Shown: piece after piece, positions 44,103 through 54,440 of the stretch
How the letters are laid out: each line of letters begins with the position of its first letter
How positions within the stretch are numbered: position 1 is the first letter of the stretch
Assembly (NCBI RefSeq): GCF_947179515.1
Contig: NC_067482.1
Location: forward strand, 73,199,811 to 73,263,810
Direction: 5' to 3'
Length of the DNA: 64,000 nt
Source of the DNA: Apodemus sylvaticus
Lineage: Eukaryota > Chordata > Mammalia > Rodentia > Muridae
The notes under the pieces: model-generated
Told to the model about the DNA's origin: nothing
Seen by the model: the letters and a program-made list of their open reading frames with translations, nothing else
The model's database searches: none
Translations under genes and position numbers: made by a program

Positions 44103-44484
44103 TGGTGGTTTGAATAAGAGTGACCCCCCCCACACACACACACAGGCTCATATATTTGAATGCTTAGCTGTCACAGAGTGACTATTTGGAAGGGATTAGG
44201 AGGTGTGGCCTTGTTGGGGGAAGTGTGTCATGGGGGAGGACTTTGAGGTTTTCAGAAGCCCAGGCCAGGTCCAGTGTCACTCTCTTCCTGCTGCCTGCAG
44301 ATCAGGGTGTTGAACTCTCAGCCACTTCTCCAGCACCTTGTCTGCTGCTTACTGCTACGCTCCCCACCGGGATGATGACGGACAAAGCCTCTGAAACCAA
44401 TAGCCAGCCCCAACTAAATGATTTCTTTTACAAGGTTGATTTCAGTCATGGTATCTCTTCTCAGCAATAGGACACCGACGGACA
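44103..44484 (+). repeat. MaLR-type solo LTR (ORR1-like)
   Basis: Starts TGGTGGTTTGAATAAGAG. It has GGCTCATATATTTGAATGC, ATTAGGAGGTGTGGCCTTGT, GAACTCTCAGCCACTTCTCC and AATAGCCAGCCCCAACTAAA, and ends AGCAATAGG...GGACA. A short CA run interrupts it at about 44132-44146. Solo LTR, no internal region. Confidence 0.85.
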
Positions 44485-45054
44485 GTCCACTTAGTATTGC
44501 TCATATTAGATAACCTGGAGAAGATGCTCTTCCTCTCTCAGCAGCCATTAATGCTGTAGTTCATCTGTGAGTGAGGCTTTATGAGATTTCCCCCATCCAT
44601 GCTGGGCTGCCAAAGGGTGTCATCGTGCAGGCCTTATTTAGAAGACCACATTTTAAAATGATTTTATGAGTGCATTCTCTATCTTTAGATCCTACTTATC
44701 ATCTCTTCTGAATCCTTCTCAAATAGAAGGGTTCAAAGCCAAAGACAGCTACCATGTTCCAGCCTGGCCCTACAGAATGATGGTAGCCTCCTTGCTCTCC
44801 CGCACTCGGAGTCTGGTTGTTGCTCTGTAAATAAAGAAAATAATAAAATTTTGTAGAACAACAACAACAAAAAGCTAACAGTGCTACTCCTCTTTAAATT
44901 TATATATTGAAACCCACTGTTGTCCCATGACTCCATTTGGAGAGTGGCTTCTTAGGATGAGCTAAATGAAGTCACAGGGCCAGCATGGGGGGGAGGGGTG
45001 CTTAATCCCATAAACCTGGCATTTTCAAAAGAAACCTGAGGGGAAGGTCTTGTG
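44485..45054. other. Unique non-coding stretch
   Basis: No recognised repeat apart from short AAC/AAT-rich stretches around 44830-44870. Confidence 0.35.
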
Positions 45055-45170
45055 AGCTCACAGCAGGGGGATGGCCCTCTATAAGCTTGGAAGAGTGTCC
45101 TCACCAGGAGCCAACCTGACCAACATGACCTTGAACTTCTGGCCTCTACAAAGGTTCAAAAGAGCAACGG
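45055..45170 (+). repeat. MLT1-type LTR 3' remnant
   Basis: TCTATAAGCTTGGAAGAGTG, TCCTCACCAGGAGCCAACCT and GACCTTGAACTTCTGGCCTC follow MLT1 landmarks. Confidence 0.5.
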
Positions 45171-45550
45171 GCCATGCTGGTGGAGTTTTATCCTGGACAC
45201 CCAAACAGACAAAGGCAAATTCGGTCACAAATTAGGTTAAAACTTAACAAACTGTGCATTTACGGTACTATTGAGTTTTATTATATCACTTTTGGGTTTT
45301 GAATGTGAAATGTCCCCATAGGCTCATGTATTTGAATAGTTAGTCTCTAGTGCTATTTGGAAAGGTTGTGGAACCTTTGGGAGGTGGAGCTTTGTTGATG
45401 GACGGAGTTCACTGACCTCACTCTGCTTCCTGAATGGAGATGCAGTGTGGTGAGCAGTCTCCTACTCTTGTCTCTATGTCTTCCCTGCTGTGATGAACTG
45501 TGCTCTCTAAAACTGTGAGTCAAAGGAATCTTAAACTGCCTCATGCCAGG

Positions 45551-46316
45551 TGTCCTAGTTAGGGTTTCATTGTTGTGAAGAGAAACCATGACCAGGACAA
45601 CTCTAATAACATCTAATTGGGGTTGGTGTACTGGCTGGTTCTGTGTGTCAACTTGACATAGGCTGGAGTTAACACAGAGAAAAGAGCTTCAATTAAGGAA
45701 ATGCCTCCATGAGATCCAGCTGTGGGGCATTTTCTCAATTAGTGATCAAGGGGGGAGGGCCCCTTGTGGGTGGTGCCATCCCTGGGTTGGTAGCCTTGGG
45801 TTCTATAAAAAAGCAAGCTGAGCAAGCCAGTAAGAAACATCCCTCCATGGCCTCTGCATCAGCTCCTGCTTCCTGACCTGCTTGAGTTCCAGTCCTGACT
45901 TCCTTTAGTGATGAACAGCAATGTGGGAGTGTAAGCTGAATAAACCCTTTCCTCCCCAACTTGCTTATTGGTCATGATGTTTGTGCAGGAAAAGAAACCC
46001 CGACTGTTGGCTTTCAGTTTCAGAAGTTTGGTCCATTATCATCATAGCAGGAAACATGGCAGCAGGCCAGCAGACATAGGTCTGGAGGCATTGCTGAGAG
46101 TTCTACATATTCTGAAGGCAGCAGAAGACTCCAATTCCACACTGGGTAGAGACTGAGCACTAGGATCCCTCAAAGCCCAGCCCCACAGTGACACATTTCC
46201 TCCAACAAGGCTACACCTATTCTAATAAGGACATACCTCCTAATAGTGTCACTCCCTATGGGCCAGGCTTTCAAACACATGAGTCTATGGGGGCCACACC
46301 TATTCAAACCACTACA
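45551..46316 (-). mobile_element. ORR1-like solo LTR inserted in the older LTR, itself interrupted
   Basis: On plus it begins TGTCCTAGTTAGGGTTTCAT and ends TTCAAACCACTACA, i.e. a TG...CA LTR on the minus strand. Internal landmarks: GGTCCATTATCATCATAGC, GCCCCACAGTGACACATTTC and CATGAGTCTATGGGGGCC. It is flanked by a perfect 5-bp duplication CCAGG (45546-45550 and 46317-46321). A second LTR occupies 45627-46005. Confidence 0.9.
45627..46005 (+). mobile_element. MaLR-type solo LTR, youngest layer of the nest
   Basis: Starts TGTACTGGCTGGTTCTGTGT. It has GTCAACTTGACATAGG, CATGAGATCCAGCTGTGGGG, CCATGGCCTCTGCATCAGC and GCTGAATAAACCCTTTCC (poly(A) signal), and ends GAAACCCCGACT. It is flanked by a perfect 5-bp duplication GTTGG (45622-45626 and 46006-46010). 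Same family as 14488-14868. Confidence 0.92.
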
Positions 46317-46353
46317 CCAGGGTATTTTGTCAAATGAGAGAACTAATATAATC

Positions 46354-46559
46354 TAGATTTTTTTTAAATTAAAAATCAATATGTAGGCTAACCTGTGAAA
46401 TGTTTTCCTCACAGTAAGATCCTGCAGATAACTGTGAGAACAGCTGGGGACAGCTGGGGAACTTCACAAAGACCTTCATTATCTGGATCTACACATTTAA
46501 AGACTGGTCCCTCATCTGGCCATGGAGCCTGACCATAATGTATCCCAGAGGAGCTGTCA
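46354..46559. other. Unique stretch with a 10-bp duplication
   Basis: CAGCTGGGGA is repeated twice in tandem at 46441-46460. Nothing else recognised. Confidence 0.6.
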
Positions 46560-46680
46560 CTCTGGCTTGCGGTGCTTGGGTACTACCCCCAGAGCCTGCT
46601 TCCTTATCTGTGGGATGGTGACCCCTTTCTTCTGGGTCATTCTGAGTGAGCTAAGATATACTAGCCACAATAGTACCTGG
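46560..46680 (+). repeat. MIR SINE remnant
   Basis: GCCTGCTTCCTTATCTGTGG, GATGGTGACCCCTTTC and GTCATTCTGAGTGAGCTAAG resemble the MIR 3' half. Confidence 0.5.
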
Positions 46681-47079
46681 AAAGAACTATTTCAATAATT
46701 GTCACTAAGAAACTATAAGGCTCAGTGAGTTCTATCTTAACTTAAGCAGACAAAGTCTGTCTTCTTCACTGAGGTGACTGTAAGTGTCCTTGAAGGAAAC
46801 TGACACTAGCTTCCTGAAAGCTCATACCCTGTGCCATAGTTCCATGCATGAAGCTTAAGGCAATATTAATATACTCCAAACTATCTCAGGGATTGAGCTA
46901 TTGTTCAGGAAATTGTGATATGTACTCAAGGAGCTTCCTGGGTTACCCCAATCACAACCAGTAACCATGAAAATACCCTCAATAAGGATCAATTCATCCA
47001 GGGCACAGGGCTGAGACAGATCCCAAGGGAAAGATCTCAGAACATAGCATCCAGGTGACATCCACACAAGGTACCACAC
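46681..47079. other. Unique non-coding stretch
   Basis: No recognised repeat or exon. Confidence 0.35.
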
Positions 47080-47165
47080 TGTCCCATTTTACAATGAGGC
47101 TTAGACACTATCAGCTGCTTGAAGTCACACTTTGTGCTATGCTACCATGTGACAGGAATGTGGAA
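47080..47165 (-). repeat. MIR SINE remnant
   Basis: GTCCCATTTTACAATGAGGC, TTAGACACTATCAGCTGCTT and GAAGTCACAC resemble the reversed MIR. Confidence 0.55.
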
Positions 47166-47298
47166 AGTCTTTATTAAGTTGGCATCTACTGGATGCCAAG
47201 TTCGAACTTGCTTCCTAAGGAGCCAACAGCTAACAATGCAGGTACACACTCTTCCTGACTTCCAGGAGTTGAAATTAACACTAAAGAGGCATGCATGT

Positions 47299-47299
<1 letters not shown>

Positions 47300-47349
<50 letters not shown>
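47300..47349. repeat. (AC)n microsatellite
   Basis: About 24 uninterrupted AC units followed by CTCTCTCG. Confidence 0.98.
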
Positions 47350-47351
<2 letters not shown>

Positions 47352-47755
47352 CTCGCAGAATGAACCAGTTGTTATAGAAGGGTAAAGGTTAATTTCTAAG
47401 ATTCAATTGTTTTCTTAAGGACATAAGGGAACAGGTGAAATTTGAAGTTATAAATACAATATAATTTGTACTCTTTCCTCAAGATGAACTGTATGGTTGT
47501 CATTCTATTCACAAACAACGTCTATGCTAAAACAAATCAAAACAAAACAATGAAAACTATCAGGGATGAGCTGAACAATATGGCACTGATCCCATCCACT
47601 GTGTGCCAGGAAAGTCCAGATTGCCAATGTACCAGGTCTCAACTCCCTCTATAGAAAGGAGGCCCTGAGAGCATGTGGGGCACCAGGAACACTCCCCCAC
47701 TGCTGACAGGGCCAGTCATCTGCCAAACAATTTGACTTGAGAGAAGAAAGAACCT

Positions 47756-47756
<1 letters not shown>

Positions 47757-47828
<72 letters not shown>
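47757..47828. repeat. Long pure (CT)n microsatellite
   Basis: About 36 uninterrupted CT units, the purest dinucleotide tract in the window. Confidence 0.98.
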
Positions 47829-47830
<2 letters not shown>

Positions 47831-47849
47831 AATTTTTAACTAGAATTCA

Positions 47850-47932
47850 GCCTCACCAGGCTGGCCTTGAACTCCTGACCCTCTTGCCTCGGCCTCCGGA
47901 GCTTGGGATAAGAAGCCTGTGCCAGCAAGGCT
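47850..47932 (-). repeat. Partial B1 SINE
   Basis: CACCAGGCTGGCCTTGAACT, CCTGACCCTCTTGCCTCGGC and CTCCGGAGCTTGGGATAAG are reversed B1. The 3' part is missing and the (CT)n tract takes its place. Confidence 0.7.
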
Positions 47933-48559
47933 GACTCTGAACTTACTGTTTTTATTAGGGGCCCACTCCCACAAAAGCCAACCCACTGCGCTATAATGTA
48001 CTAATTCACTGAGGGGGTCACTGTGGGGACTAAGCCCTCATGGTTACCCCCTGGTCCCCATCCTGTTGCTACGGTGACGACATTCTAGCAGGAGAATAAC
48101 ACAACCACAGAAAGGAACCTTCTGGTGAAAGAGGGCTGGTAGACTTAGAATAAAAACACTGATTTTAAGATCCAGAGCAGGGGCAAGAAACGTGACACCC
48201 CTCCTCCTCTGTGGCCCCATAAAGAAGTCTTTTTGGGGTATAGGCTTACCCTTAGTCCTGAGAATCCTAATCTAGACTCACTGCCTAGCCTGCGACCCCA
48301 GCGTGGACTGGGACACAGACACGTTCCAGCAAGGAGGAGAACGGAGAAAGCCAAGCGTCAGGTGCTAAGAGTCATCCAGTAAAGCATAGATGTATGTGCA
48401 CAGTATTCAGGGGAGCTCCCCGGCACTAGGAAGTTCAAACCGGGGGCCTAGCAGTCAGCTAGGCATCGGTTCTAACCCCCTTAGATCTGCACTGTTAGGA
48501 TACCGGCAGACCTCAACTGGGACTGTGGAGTTTTCTGGTACTTTGAGACCTTTTACTTA
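47933..48559. other. Unique stretch with an X-box-like site
   Basis: No repeat recognised. Contains GTTGCTACGGTGAC at 48065-48078. Confidence 0.4.
48065..48078. promoter_or_regulatory. Weak RFX/X-box-like motif
   Basis: GTTGCTACGGTGAC: the left half fits GTTGCY, but the right half GGTGAC departs from RGYAAC at one position. Confidence 0.3.
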
Positions 48560-48772
48560 TCTCTCTATTTTATATATATATGTGCATGTTTTGACTGTGT
48601 GCATAGATATGCACCATATGTATACACTTGGTGTCTGTGGAGCCAGAAGAAGGGTCCTCTAGAATTGGTATTACAGACCGCTGAGAGTGACCATGTCAGT
48701 GCTGGGAACTGAACCTTGGTCTCCTGGAAGAACAATGTTCTTAACCACTAGGCCATCTCTCCAGCTCTTCTT
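48560..48772 (-). repeat. B2/B3-type SINE
   Basis: TGTGTGCATAGATATGCACC, TGTGGAGCCAGAAGAAGGGT, GTGCTGGGAACTGAACCTTG and TCTTAACCACTAGGCCATCT are reversed B2/B3 landmarks. Confidence 0.9.
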
Positions 48773-48989
48773 GAGTTTGAGTTTACTAAAGTATGAATCA
48801 CTTTAGATACTTGGGTGCTTTTATCTCAGCAGCCTCGTGTCTCCGAGTTACACACCTCTGGCTGGAATAAGAGGCAAGACAGCAATATCTGATAACGAGG
48901 TGAGTCACCATCTGCAGGACTCTCCCCCACCCACCGAGTGTCCACAGCCCCTCCCCACACGGAGGGATGGATGGGGAGGAGAGGTGACG

Positions 48990-49260
48990 AAGGTCCCATT
49001 CTCTGCAGTGACCTTAGACTCGCAGCAGCTGCTGCTGCTCCATCACACTGAACACTTAGCAGTGACTGCAGACACCTTGGGAGTCGGCACCGCTTTGGCG
49101 ACTGTTGGAGGTGACACACAGCCTCAAGTCAGGAAGCTATTCTTCAATTTCTAATAAAATCCCTGAAGCAGGGATGACGCACAGTAAATCAACTTTCAGC
49201 GTTTCCACACTCTGTGTAATCTGTTCAATTATCTGCCGGTGCTCGGTGCATGTCCTCTTA
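48990..49260. promoter_or_regulatory. Possible conserved element
   Basis: Repeat-free with CGs (GGCACCGCTTTGGCGACTG, GGATGACGCAC, CAGCGTTTCC), a GCAGCAGCTGCTGCTGC palindromic E-box (about 49022) and CAATTATCTGCC. Composition is suggestive only. Confidence 0.3.
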
Positions 49261-50124
49261 GAGGATCAGCCAGAGCTGCAGGCATGCCAGCCCCGCCAGC
49301 AGTGGTTGGAGAGTGTGAGTCCAGTGGCCGGTACACCCAGAGACTAGACCCACCAGCCAGCTTTGCGGGAGCTATACAGAGGTTGGGAACTGTAGAACAG
49401 TCCCTTGGCCTTCAATAGAGCTCTGTGCATGTCCAGCATCCTGGGAAGCATGCTCTGAGATTCCACCATGTTCCTGAGACTGTGGAAAAGCAGGGTGAAA
49501 ATGAAATATCCCTGCTACCTGGAGTGGCCACCTAGTAAGGAACAGACAGCAGGTACAGAGAGTATGGAGGGAAAGAAAAAGTACCTGAGGCACTGAGAAA
49601 GTGTCTAGCAAGCTTTCCTGAGGGATTGTCACTAGTGCGCTATCACTTACACCACATAGGCAATGACTTAACCTCTCTCAACCTAGATAAGGGCTCCACC
49701 AGGGGAGGGAGACTCTAGTGTGTCCTCGGGGCTATGGAAAAGTGGGGGTGCTTCCAGTTACATCCTAACTCATCACCTATGCTCCAGAGCACCCCTGTAT
49801 CCAAATGGTACCTTTACTCCAGTCTCTGCAAGCCTCTGTCCTCACCACAGCCGAGATACCTGAGTATGCATGGGCGTTTGGATCACTTCAACCTTACAAG
49901 ATGGACTGAGGACCCCTGAGAGCCAGAGGTCCATTCTGACTTGACTCTGTGGGTCCCTGGGGACACTCAGATGGCATACTATCATCTAGTGTCTCTTGCC
50001 TTGTTGTTGGAGGGCAGCACGAACTGGCAAATGGGGGATACAGAGACGGACTCATGACTGGGTGAGTTAACTGATGAAGGGGTGGGGCACATGCATACAT
50101 GCAAGCATTCATAGATGCAGGGAT
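49261..50124. other. Unique non-coding stretch
   Basis: No clear repeat. GACTTAACCTCTCTCAACCT at about 49665 could be a MIR scrap. Confidence 0.35.
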
Positions 50125-50640
50125 TGGGGGGTAGATAAAATGATTGATGGATGGGTGCTCAGGGGCATGAGTAGATGGTTGGTTGGGTGAACTAATGGAT
50201 GGATGGATGGGTGGATGAGCTTATGGATGGACTTAATGGATGGGCGGATGGATGAATGAGTCAATAGGAAGGATTGTTAGATAACATGAAGGTTAACTGT
50301 GTGATGGATGGGCAGGTGATGGGTGGACAGATAGTGATGAATGAGTGGGTATGTCAATAGATTGGTGGATGGAGGCCTCGGCACATGGGTAGGTAGAAGG
50401 ATGGGAGTGATGAGTAGGCAGATGTTAGATCAAAAAGCAGATGGATGGTAAGGGAGTGGGTAGACAAGTGAATGGTGGGTCGTAGGATGGGTAGAAGGAT
50501 GGGAGGGTGAGTGGGTACTGTGATGGGGGAATGGAACATAGGAGAGGCTGGTACATGGGGACGGTGTGGGTACACAAATAGGTAGGTGAATGGTGGGGGT
50601 GTAGGTTGGTGGGGATACAGATGAGCTAGTGGGTGACTGT
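50125..50640. repeat. Degenerate (TGGA)n array
   Basis: About 500 bp of GGATGGATG, GGGTGGAT and AGATGG variants with many interruptions. The Pro/His/Thr-rich minus frame is an artefact. Confidence 0.9.
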
Positions 50641-51299
50641 AAGTCACAGTTAGGGGAATGGGGTCATAATGAGGTCATGCCACATGAAGTAGGAAAGCTT
50701 CGTTATCAGAGATAGAAGTTTGCTCCGAGGAAGAGGGAATATTTGAGACATGTCGTCTTGTTCATCAAACTGCGCTGGACAGGATGCTGGCTTCTAGGGA
50801 TTGAAGGAGGAAGGTTCAGGGTTGAGTGGAAGCGACAGGCAAGTGAGTGTGAGTGCTGTGGACAGAAAGCCCGAGGGAGCCACTCACTTTCCTGATGTCG
50901 CAGACAGAAGGCTGCCAAGAAGGGCTCAGTGTGGCCCTGTGAGGCTGCCTTGTGAATAGCCTCAGCACCTGGCACAGACTGAGCTGGCACCTCCTTACCA
51001 CCTCTGGGCAAGCCCGCCCATGCCTGAGCCCCAGCTTGGGAGCTCCTGCCTGGCTAGGGATCTCTGGGGCTTGGCAGACACTCATGAAGCTGGGGTGGGG
51101 GAGGCTTTGTTTTTTTGTCAATCCTATTCAATTCTCACAGAGATGGGATTGTTCTCCCAATTTGGGAGAAAGGGAAGATATTCAAGATGGAAGACTTTCC
51201 CCCCCAAGCTCACCCATCCAGCTGTGGAGCAGAAAGGCCAGATTTGGTACCCAGGACAATCATCCTGGACCCCCTGCCCCTCCTATTAGACTATGTCCC
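50641..51299. other. Unique non-coding stretch
   Basis: No recognised repeat. Overlapping frames at 50952-51386 (144 codons, plus) and on minus lack domains. Confidence 0.35.
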
Positions 51300-51480
51300 T
51301 ACTCAGCATGGATGTCCTGTCTCTGTTGCCAGGGTAACCTTCCCAGCCTAGCAGTCACCCCCCTGGAGCTTGACTCCTGCACCTGACATCATAATCTTCC
51401 GTGACATCTTAATCAGCTCCCCTGGCAACGGCAACAACGGACTGCAATGGCATTAACACTCCCATGAGTCAGCAGGGCCT
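51300..51480. promoter_or_regulatory. Candidate enhancer: X-box, RFX half-sites, TAATC, AP-1/MARE-type site
   Basis: A textbook X-box (51325-51338) is followed within 100 bp by CATAATC and CTTAATC (OTX/CRX-type TAATC cores), two tandem GGCAAC half-sites (51424-51435) and TGAGTCAGCA (about 51465, AP-1/MARE half-site). Unique DNA, no coding frame. Function is inferred from motifs alone. Confidence 0.45.
51325..51338. promoter_or_regulatory. RFX X-box
   Basis: GTTGCCAGGGTAAC matches GTNRCC-N2-RGYAAC at every constrained position. Confidence 0.6.
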
Positions 51481-51729
51481 GGACAGGCCCACCTGCCCCG
51501 CCTCTGCCTTATCCTGCCTGCCACACTGACCTTTAGGGGATGGAGAGGGAGAGGGGCCGGTATGGCTTGGTTTGGAGTTCTAACAAGTCACTGTTGGTTC
51601 AGACTCAAGCTTTGCTGAAGAACCTGACAGATTTCAGCTTCTTCCTCTATAACACACAGGGCCATGAAGGCAGGGCCGGCAAACAGGCTCTACCTGATGA
51701 AGCCCTGGTGGAAGGAAGTGTGGAGGGAG

Positions 51730-51732
<3 letters not shown>

Positions 51733-51779
<47 letters not shown>

Positions 51780-51810
51780 CTCGCTCTCTCTCGCTCTCTC
51801 TCTCTTTCAG
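51733..51810. repeat. (CT)n microsatellite with CGCT interruptions
   Basis: About 40 CT units, the right end interrupted by CGCT, ending CTTTCAG. Confidence 0.97.
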
Positions 51811-52317
51811 CATGGGTATTCAACCACACCACAGACCGCCCTACAGGGCCAAGAGGAGACACATATAACTTGTTGTGGGTCTAATTGTGTGTCCCTCCCC
51901 CCAAAGGCCAACCCCCGTTTCTGAAAGGCATGTCCTTCTTTAGAAACCGGGTCTGTTGAAGTAAAACACTTAGGATGATGTCATGGAGTAGAGAGGTAGT
52001 TCGTTCAGGACAACTGGTGACCTTCCAAGAAGAAACTTGGACACAGTCACAGAAGACACCATGGAAACAGGCAGGCTGGAGAGATGTGAAGGAGAGCCAA
52101 GGGTTTCCAAGGACAGAGGCCACCCTTGAAGTCAAGAGAGGAAGACTGGTTGAACACAGGGTCTCAGATGGAGCACAGCCCTGCTGAAGCCTTGATTCAG
52201 ATTGCTGGGCCCTGGGACTATGAAAAGATCAATTCCTGTTGCTTTCAACTGTCCAGTCTGGGGACTCTTTCCCAGTTTCCCTAGAAGTCAAAGGCATCTT
52301 TCACAGCATAGTTTCTG
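51811..52317. other. Unique non-coding stretch
   Basis: No recognised repeat or exon. Confidence 0.35.
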
Positions 52318-52665
52318 GGTCAGGAGAGACAGCTTAGCTGGTAAAGTGTTTGTCATACAAGAAAATGGACTTGAGTTCCCCCCCCCCCCCAGAACCTGTG
52401 TGAAAAAGCCAGCTGTGGTGGTCTGTACTTGTTATTCTAGTACTAGGGAGGCAGAGCCCGGCAGATTCCTGAGGCTAGCTTAGCCTACTTGGTGAACTTC
52501 AGACCAGGGATAGAATGTATCTGAGAGAGACAGATGGTTGACTCCATAGTGCCAACAGTCGAGGCTGTCCTCTGGCAGGTGCATGCATGTCTTCTGTGTG
52601 CTCCTGTGTGTGTGTGTGTGTGCTCCTGTGTGTGTTCCTGTGTGTGTATGTGTGTGTGTGTTAGA
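52318..52665 (+). repeat. tRNA-B1 composite SINE with GT-rich tail
   Basis: GGTCAGGAGAGACAGCTTAG, GGTAAAGTGTTTGTCATACA, a C-run (52379-52391), AGCTGTGGTGGTCTGTACTT, ACTAGGGAGGCAGAGCCCGG and TTAGCCTACTTGGTGAACTT form a composite rodent SINE. A GTGTGTTCCT tail occupies 52600-52665. Confidence 0.75.
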
Positions 52666-53424
52666 TGGTGGTCTGGCTAGGAGGCACACTGTGGATGATG
52701 GGATTATATATCCCTGGCACAGTTACAAGCACTGACTTACAGTTCTTACCAGCAGGCCCAATTCTGCCCTCAGGGTCTGTGTACCATAGAAAGTGGAGGA
52801 TTCCATGAAGGACCTGTCCTACACATGCTTGGTGTGGCCAGTGGAGAAACACAGGGTGCTCTGATGGCCCTTAGAGCATCCTCATTCCCTTTTCTTTTGT
52901 TCCCTGAGCCCGAGCAGCTAGGACTCCAGGCCACTTCCTGTCCAGACTGCAGCTTCTGGGGCCTGTTAGCGCCTCAGTTGTGTGGGCTAATAAGGGATCC
53001 TGGACATACTCCAAAAGATAGGGAGGTTCTGGACTCAAAGACATCACATCTGCCCGCCATCCTCACTACAGACTTTACATCGAGGTGATGTCTGAATGTC
53101 ACGACAAAGCCACCTTCCCTATTAGCCTTTTAAGATGGTGATGCAATGACACACAACTCCCATCCTCACTCTTTGCCTCACAAACCTCTGCAGGCCACCT
53201 CTCTGCCTTGACTCCTCCACCCATCCCCTGCCCTGTCCCCTTACTCAGCCTTGCCTATCTCGTTCTTTCAGACTCACTCCTTCCCAGCCTCTGTCCCAGC
53301 CATGAAGATACCCTCCCAAAGGAGGGTGCCTGCATAGGATCCGATGGTGTCGGCCACAGCCAAGCAGCCTCTGGACTAGTTAGGACAGGAATGTGAAGCC
53401 ATGACTCCCTTGAGCCTTTGTCCT
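52666..53424. other. Unique non-coding stretch
   Basis: No recognised repeat or exon. Confidence 0.35.
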
Positions 53425-53770
53425 TGTCTAGTTAGGGTTTTCCTGCTGTGAGCAGACACCATGACCAAGGCAACTCTTACAAAGGACAACATTTACTTGG
53501 GGCTGGCTCACAGGTTCAGAGGTTCAGTCCATTATCATCAGGGCAGAAACAAGAGCATCCAGGCAGGCATGGTGCAGGAGGAGCTTGAGAGTTCTATTTC
53601 TTCATCTGAAGGCTCCTAGTAGAATACTGACTTCCAGGCAGCTAGGACGAGGGTCTTAAAGCCCATACCCACAGTGGACACACCTACTCCAAAAAGGCCA
53701 CACCTTCTTCAACAGGGTCACACCTTCTAATAGTGCCACTCCCTGGGCTGAGCATATACAAACCATCACA
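53425..53770 (-). mobile_element. ORR1A-like solo LTR
   Basis: On plus: TGTCTAGTTAGGGTTTTCC, GAGCAGACACCATGACCAAG, GGTTCAGAGGTTCAGTCCAT, ATAGTGCCACTCCCTGGGC and AACCATCACA, i.e. a TG...CA LTR on minus. Near-complete length (about 346 bp). Flanks GTCCT (53420-53424) and GTCCC (53771-53775) are a probable 5-bp duplication with one change. Confidence 0.92.
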
Positions 53771-54149
53771 GTCCCTTTACCGACAAGACACAAGACCTGG
53801 ACATCTGGTCCTCTTGGAGGGTCACTGAGAGGATGAATTTGGGGTGGAATATCTTGGTGTGCTGGAAAGATCCCAAACCCGAGGCTGCAGTGGTTAGCTA
53901 GCTCTCCTCAAAGAAAAACAGCCTTTTGCAAAGTCCATTGCCCTCTTAGAGCAAACGCCCAGATTGCTTCTTCCTCAGTGCCAGGCCACACAGAAACCTC
54001 TTCCCAAGCCTTCTTTAGTTTATGCCTCACAGCAGGGAAAAGGTGGGAAGACTTCATAGGCCTGCCTTGTCTGAAGAGACAACAAACACATGATGAGATT
54101 AGCAACAACCCCAAAGTCAGTGAGTGGGGAACGGTCGTCAAGCATCTGA
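53771..54149. other. Unique non-coding stretch
   Basis: No recognised repeat or exon. Confidence 0.35.
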
Positions 54150-54440
54150 CTAGATGCTCTTTACTGACCATCTACTGTGTGCTGAGCTCTGTGCTAAGTG
54201 GGGAAACAGCCTAAACTAACCGAAGATCCCCCAGGGGACCAACACTCTACGGTGAGTGATAAATGATAGTCACTCAATGTCAGTGACATCCACAAAAGTA
54301 AAGTAGATGGAGGAAGGATTGCTGGGGTGGATGTCTGTGTTCCAGAAGACGAGGGAGGCCTCCTTGGGGAAGCAATCCTGAAGAGCAGAGGCCCCAGAGG
54401 AAGTGAGGAGACTGGAGGCGGGTGGGGAGAATCATGAGTG
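54150..54440 (-). repeat. L2 LINE remnant
   Basis: TTTACTGACCATCTACTGTG, TGCTGAGCTCTGTGCTAAGT and GGGAGGCCTCCTTGGGGAAG parallel the reversed L2 3' region over nearly 300 bp. Confidence 0.6.

Larger units (their letters stand above)
45287..46353 (+). repeat. Old MaLR-type LTR, split by a nested pair of LTRs
   Basis: Left part 45287-45545: TTTTGAATGTGAAATGTCCC, GGTTGTGGAACCTTTGGGAG and ACTGTGAGTCAAAGGAATC. Right part 46317-46353 resumes with GTATTTTGTCAAATGAGAG and AACTAATATA. The two halves join logically once the insertion 45551-46316 and one copy of CCAGG are taken out. This is the oldest layer of the nest. Confidence 0.75.

Noticed and set aside
45627..46005. Possibility that the LTR cluster at 44-46 kb is one provirus with 5' and 3' LTRs
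   Set aside because: The LTRs belong to different families and orientations, have their own target duplications, and no gag or pol sequence lies between them.
2693..50640. Direct repeats that might suggest a CRISPR array
   Set aside because: All regular repeats here are microsatellites or minisatellites without unique spacers, and the sequence is mammalian.
51733..51815. Pyrimidine tract ending CTTTCAG, resembling a strong splice acceptor
   Set aside because: It is the end of a (CT)n microsatellite, and no coding-like exon follows.
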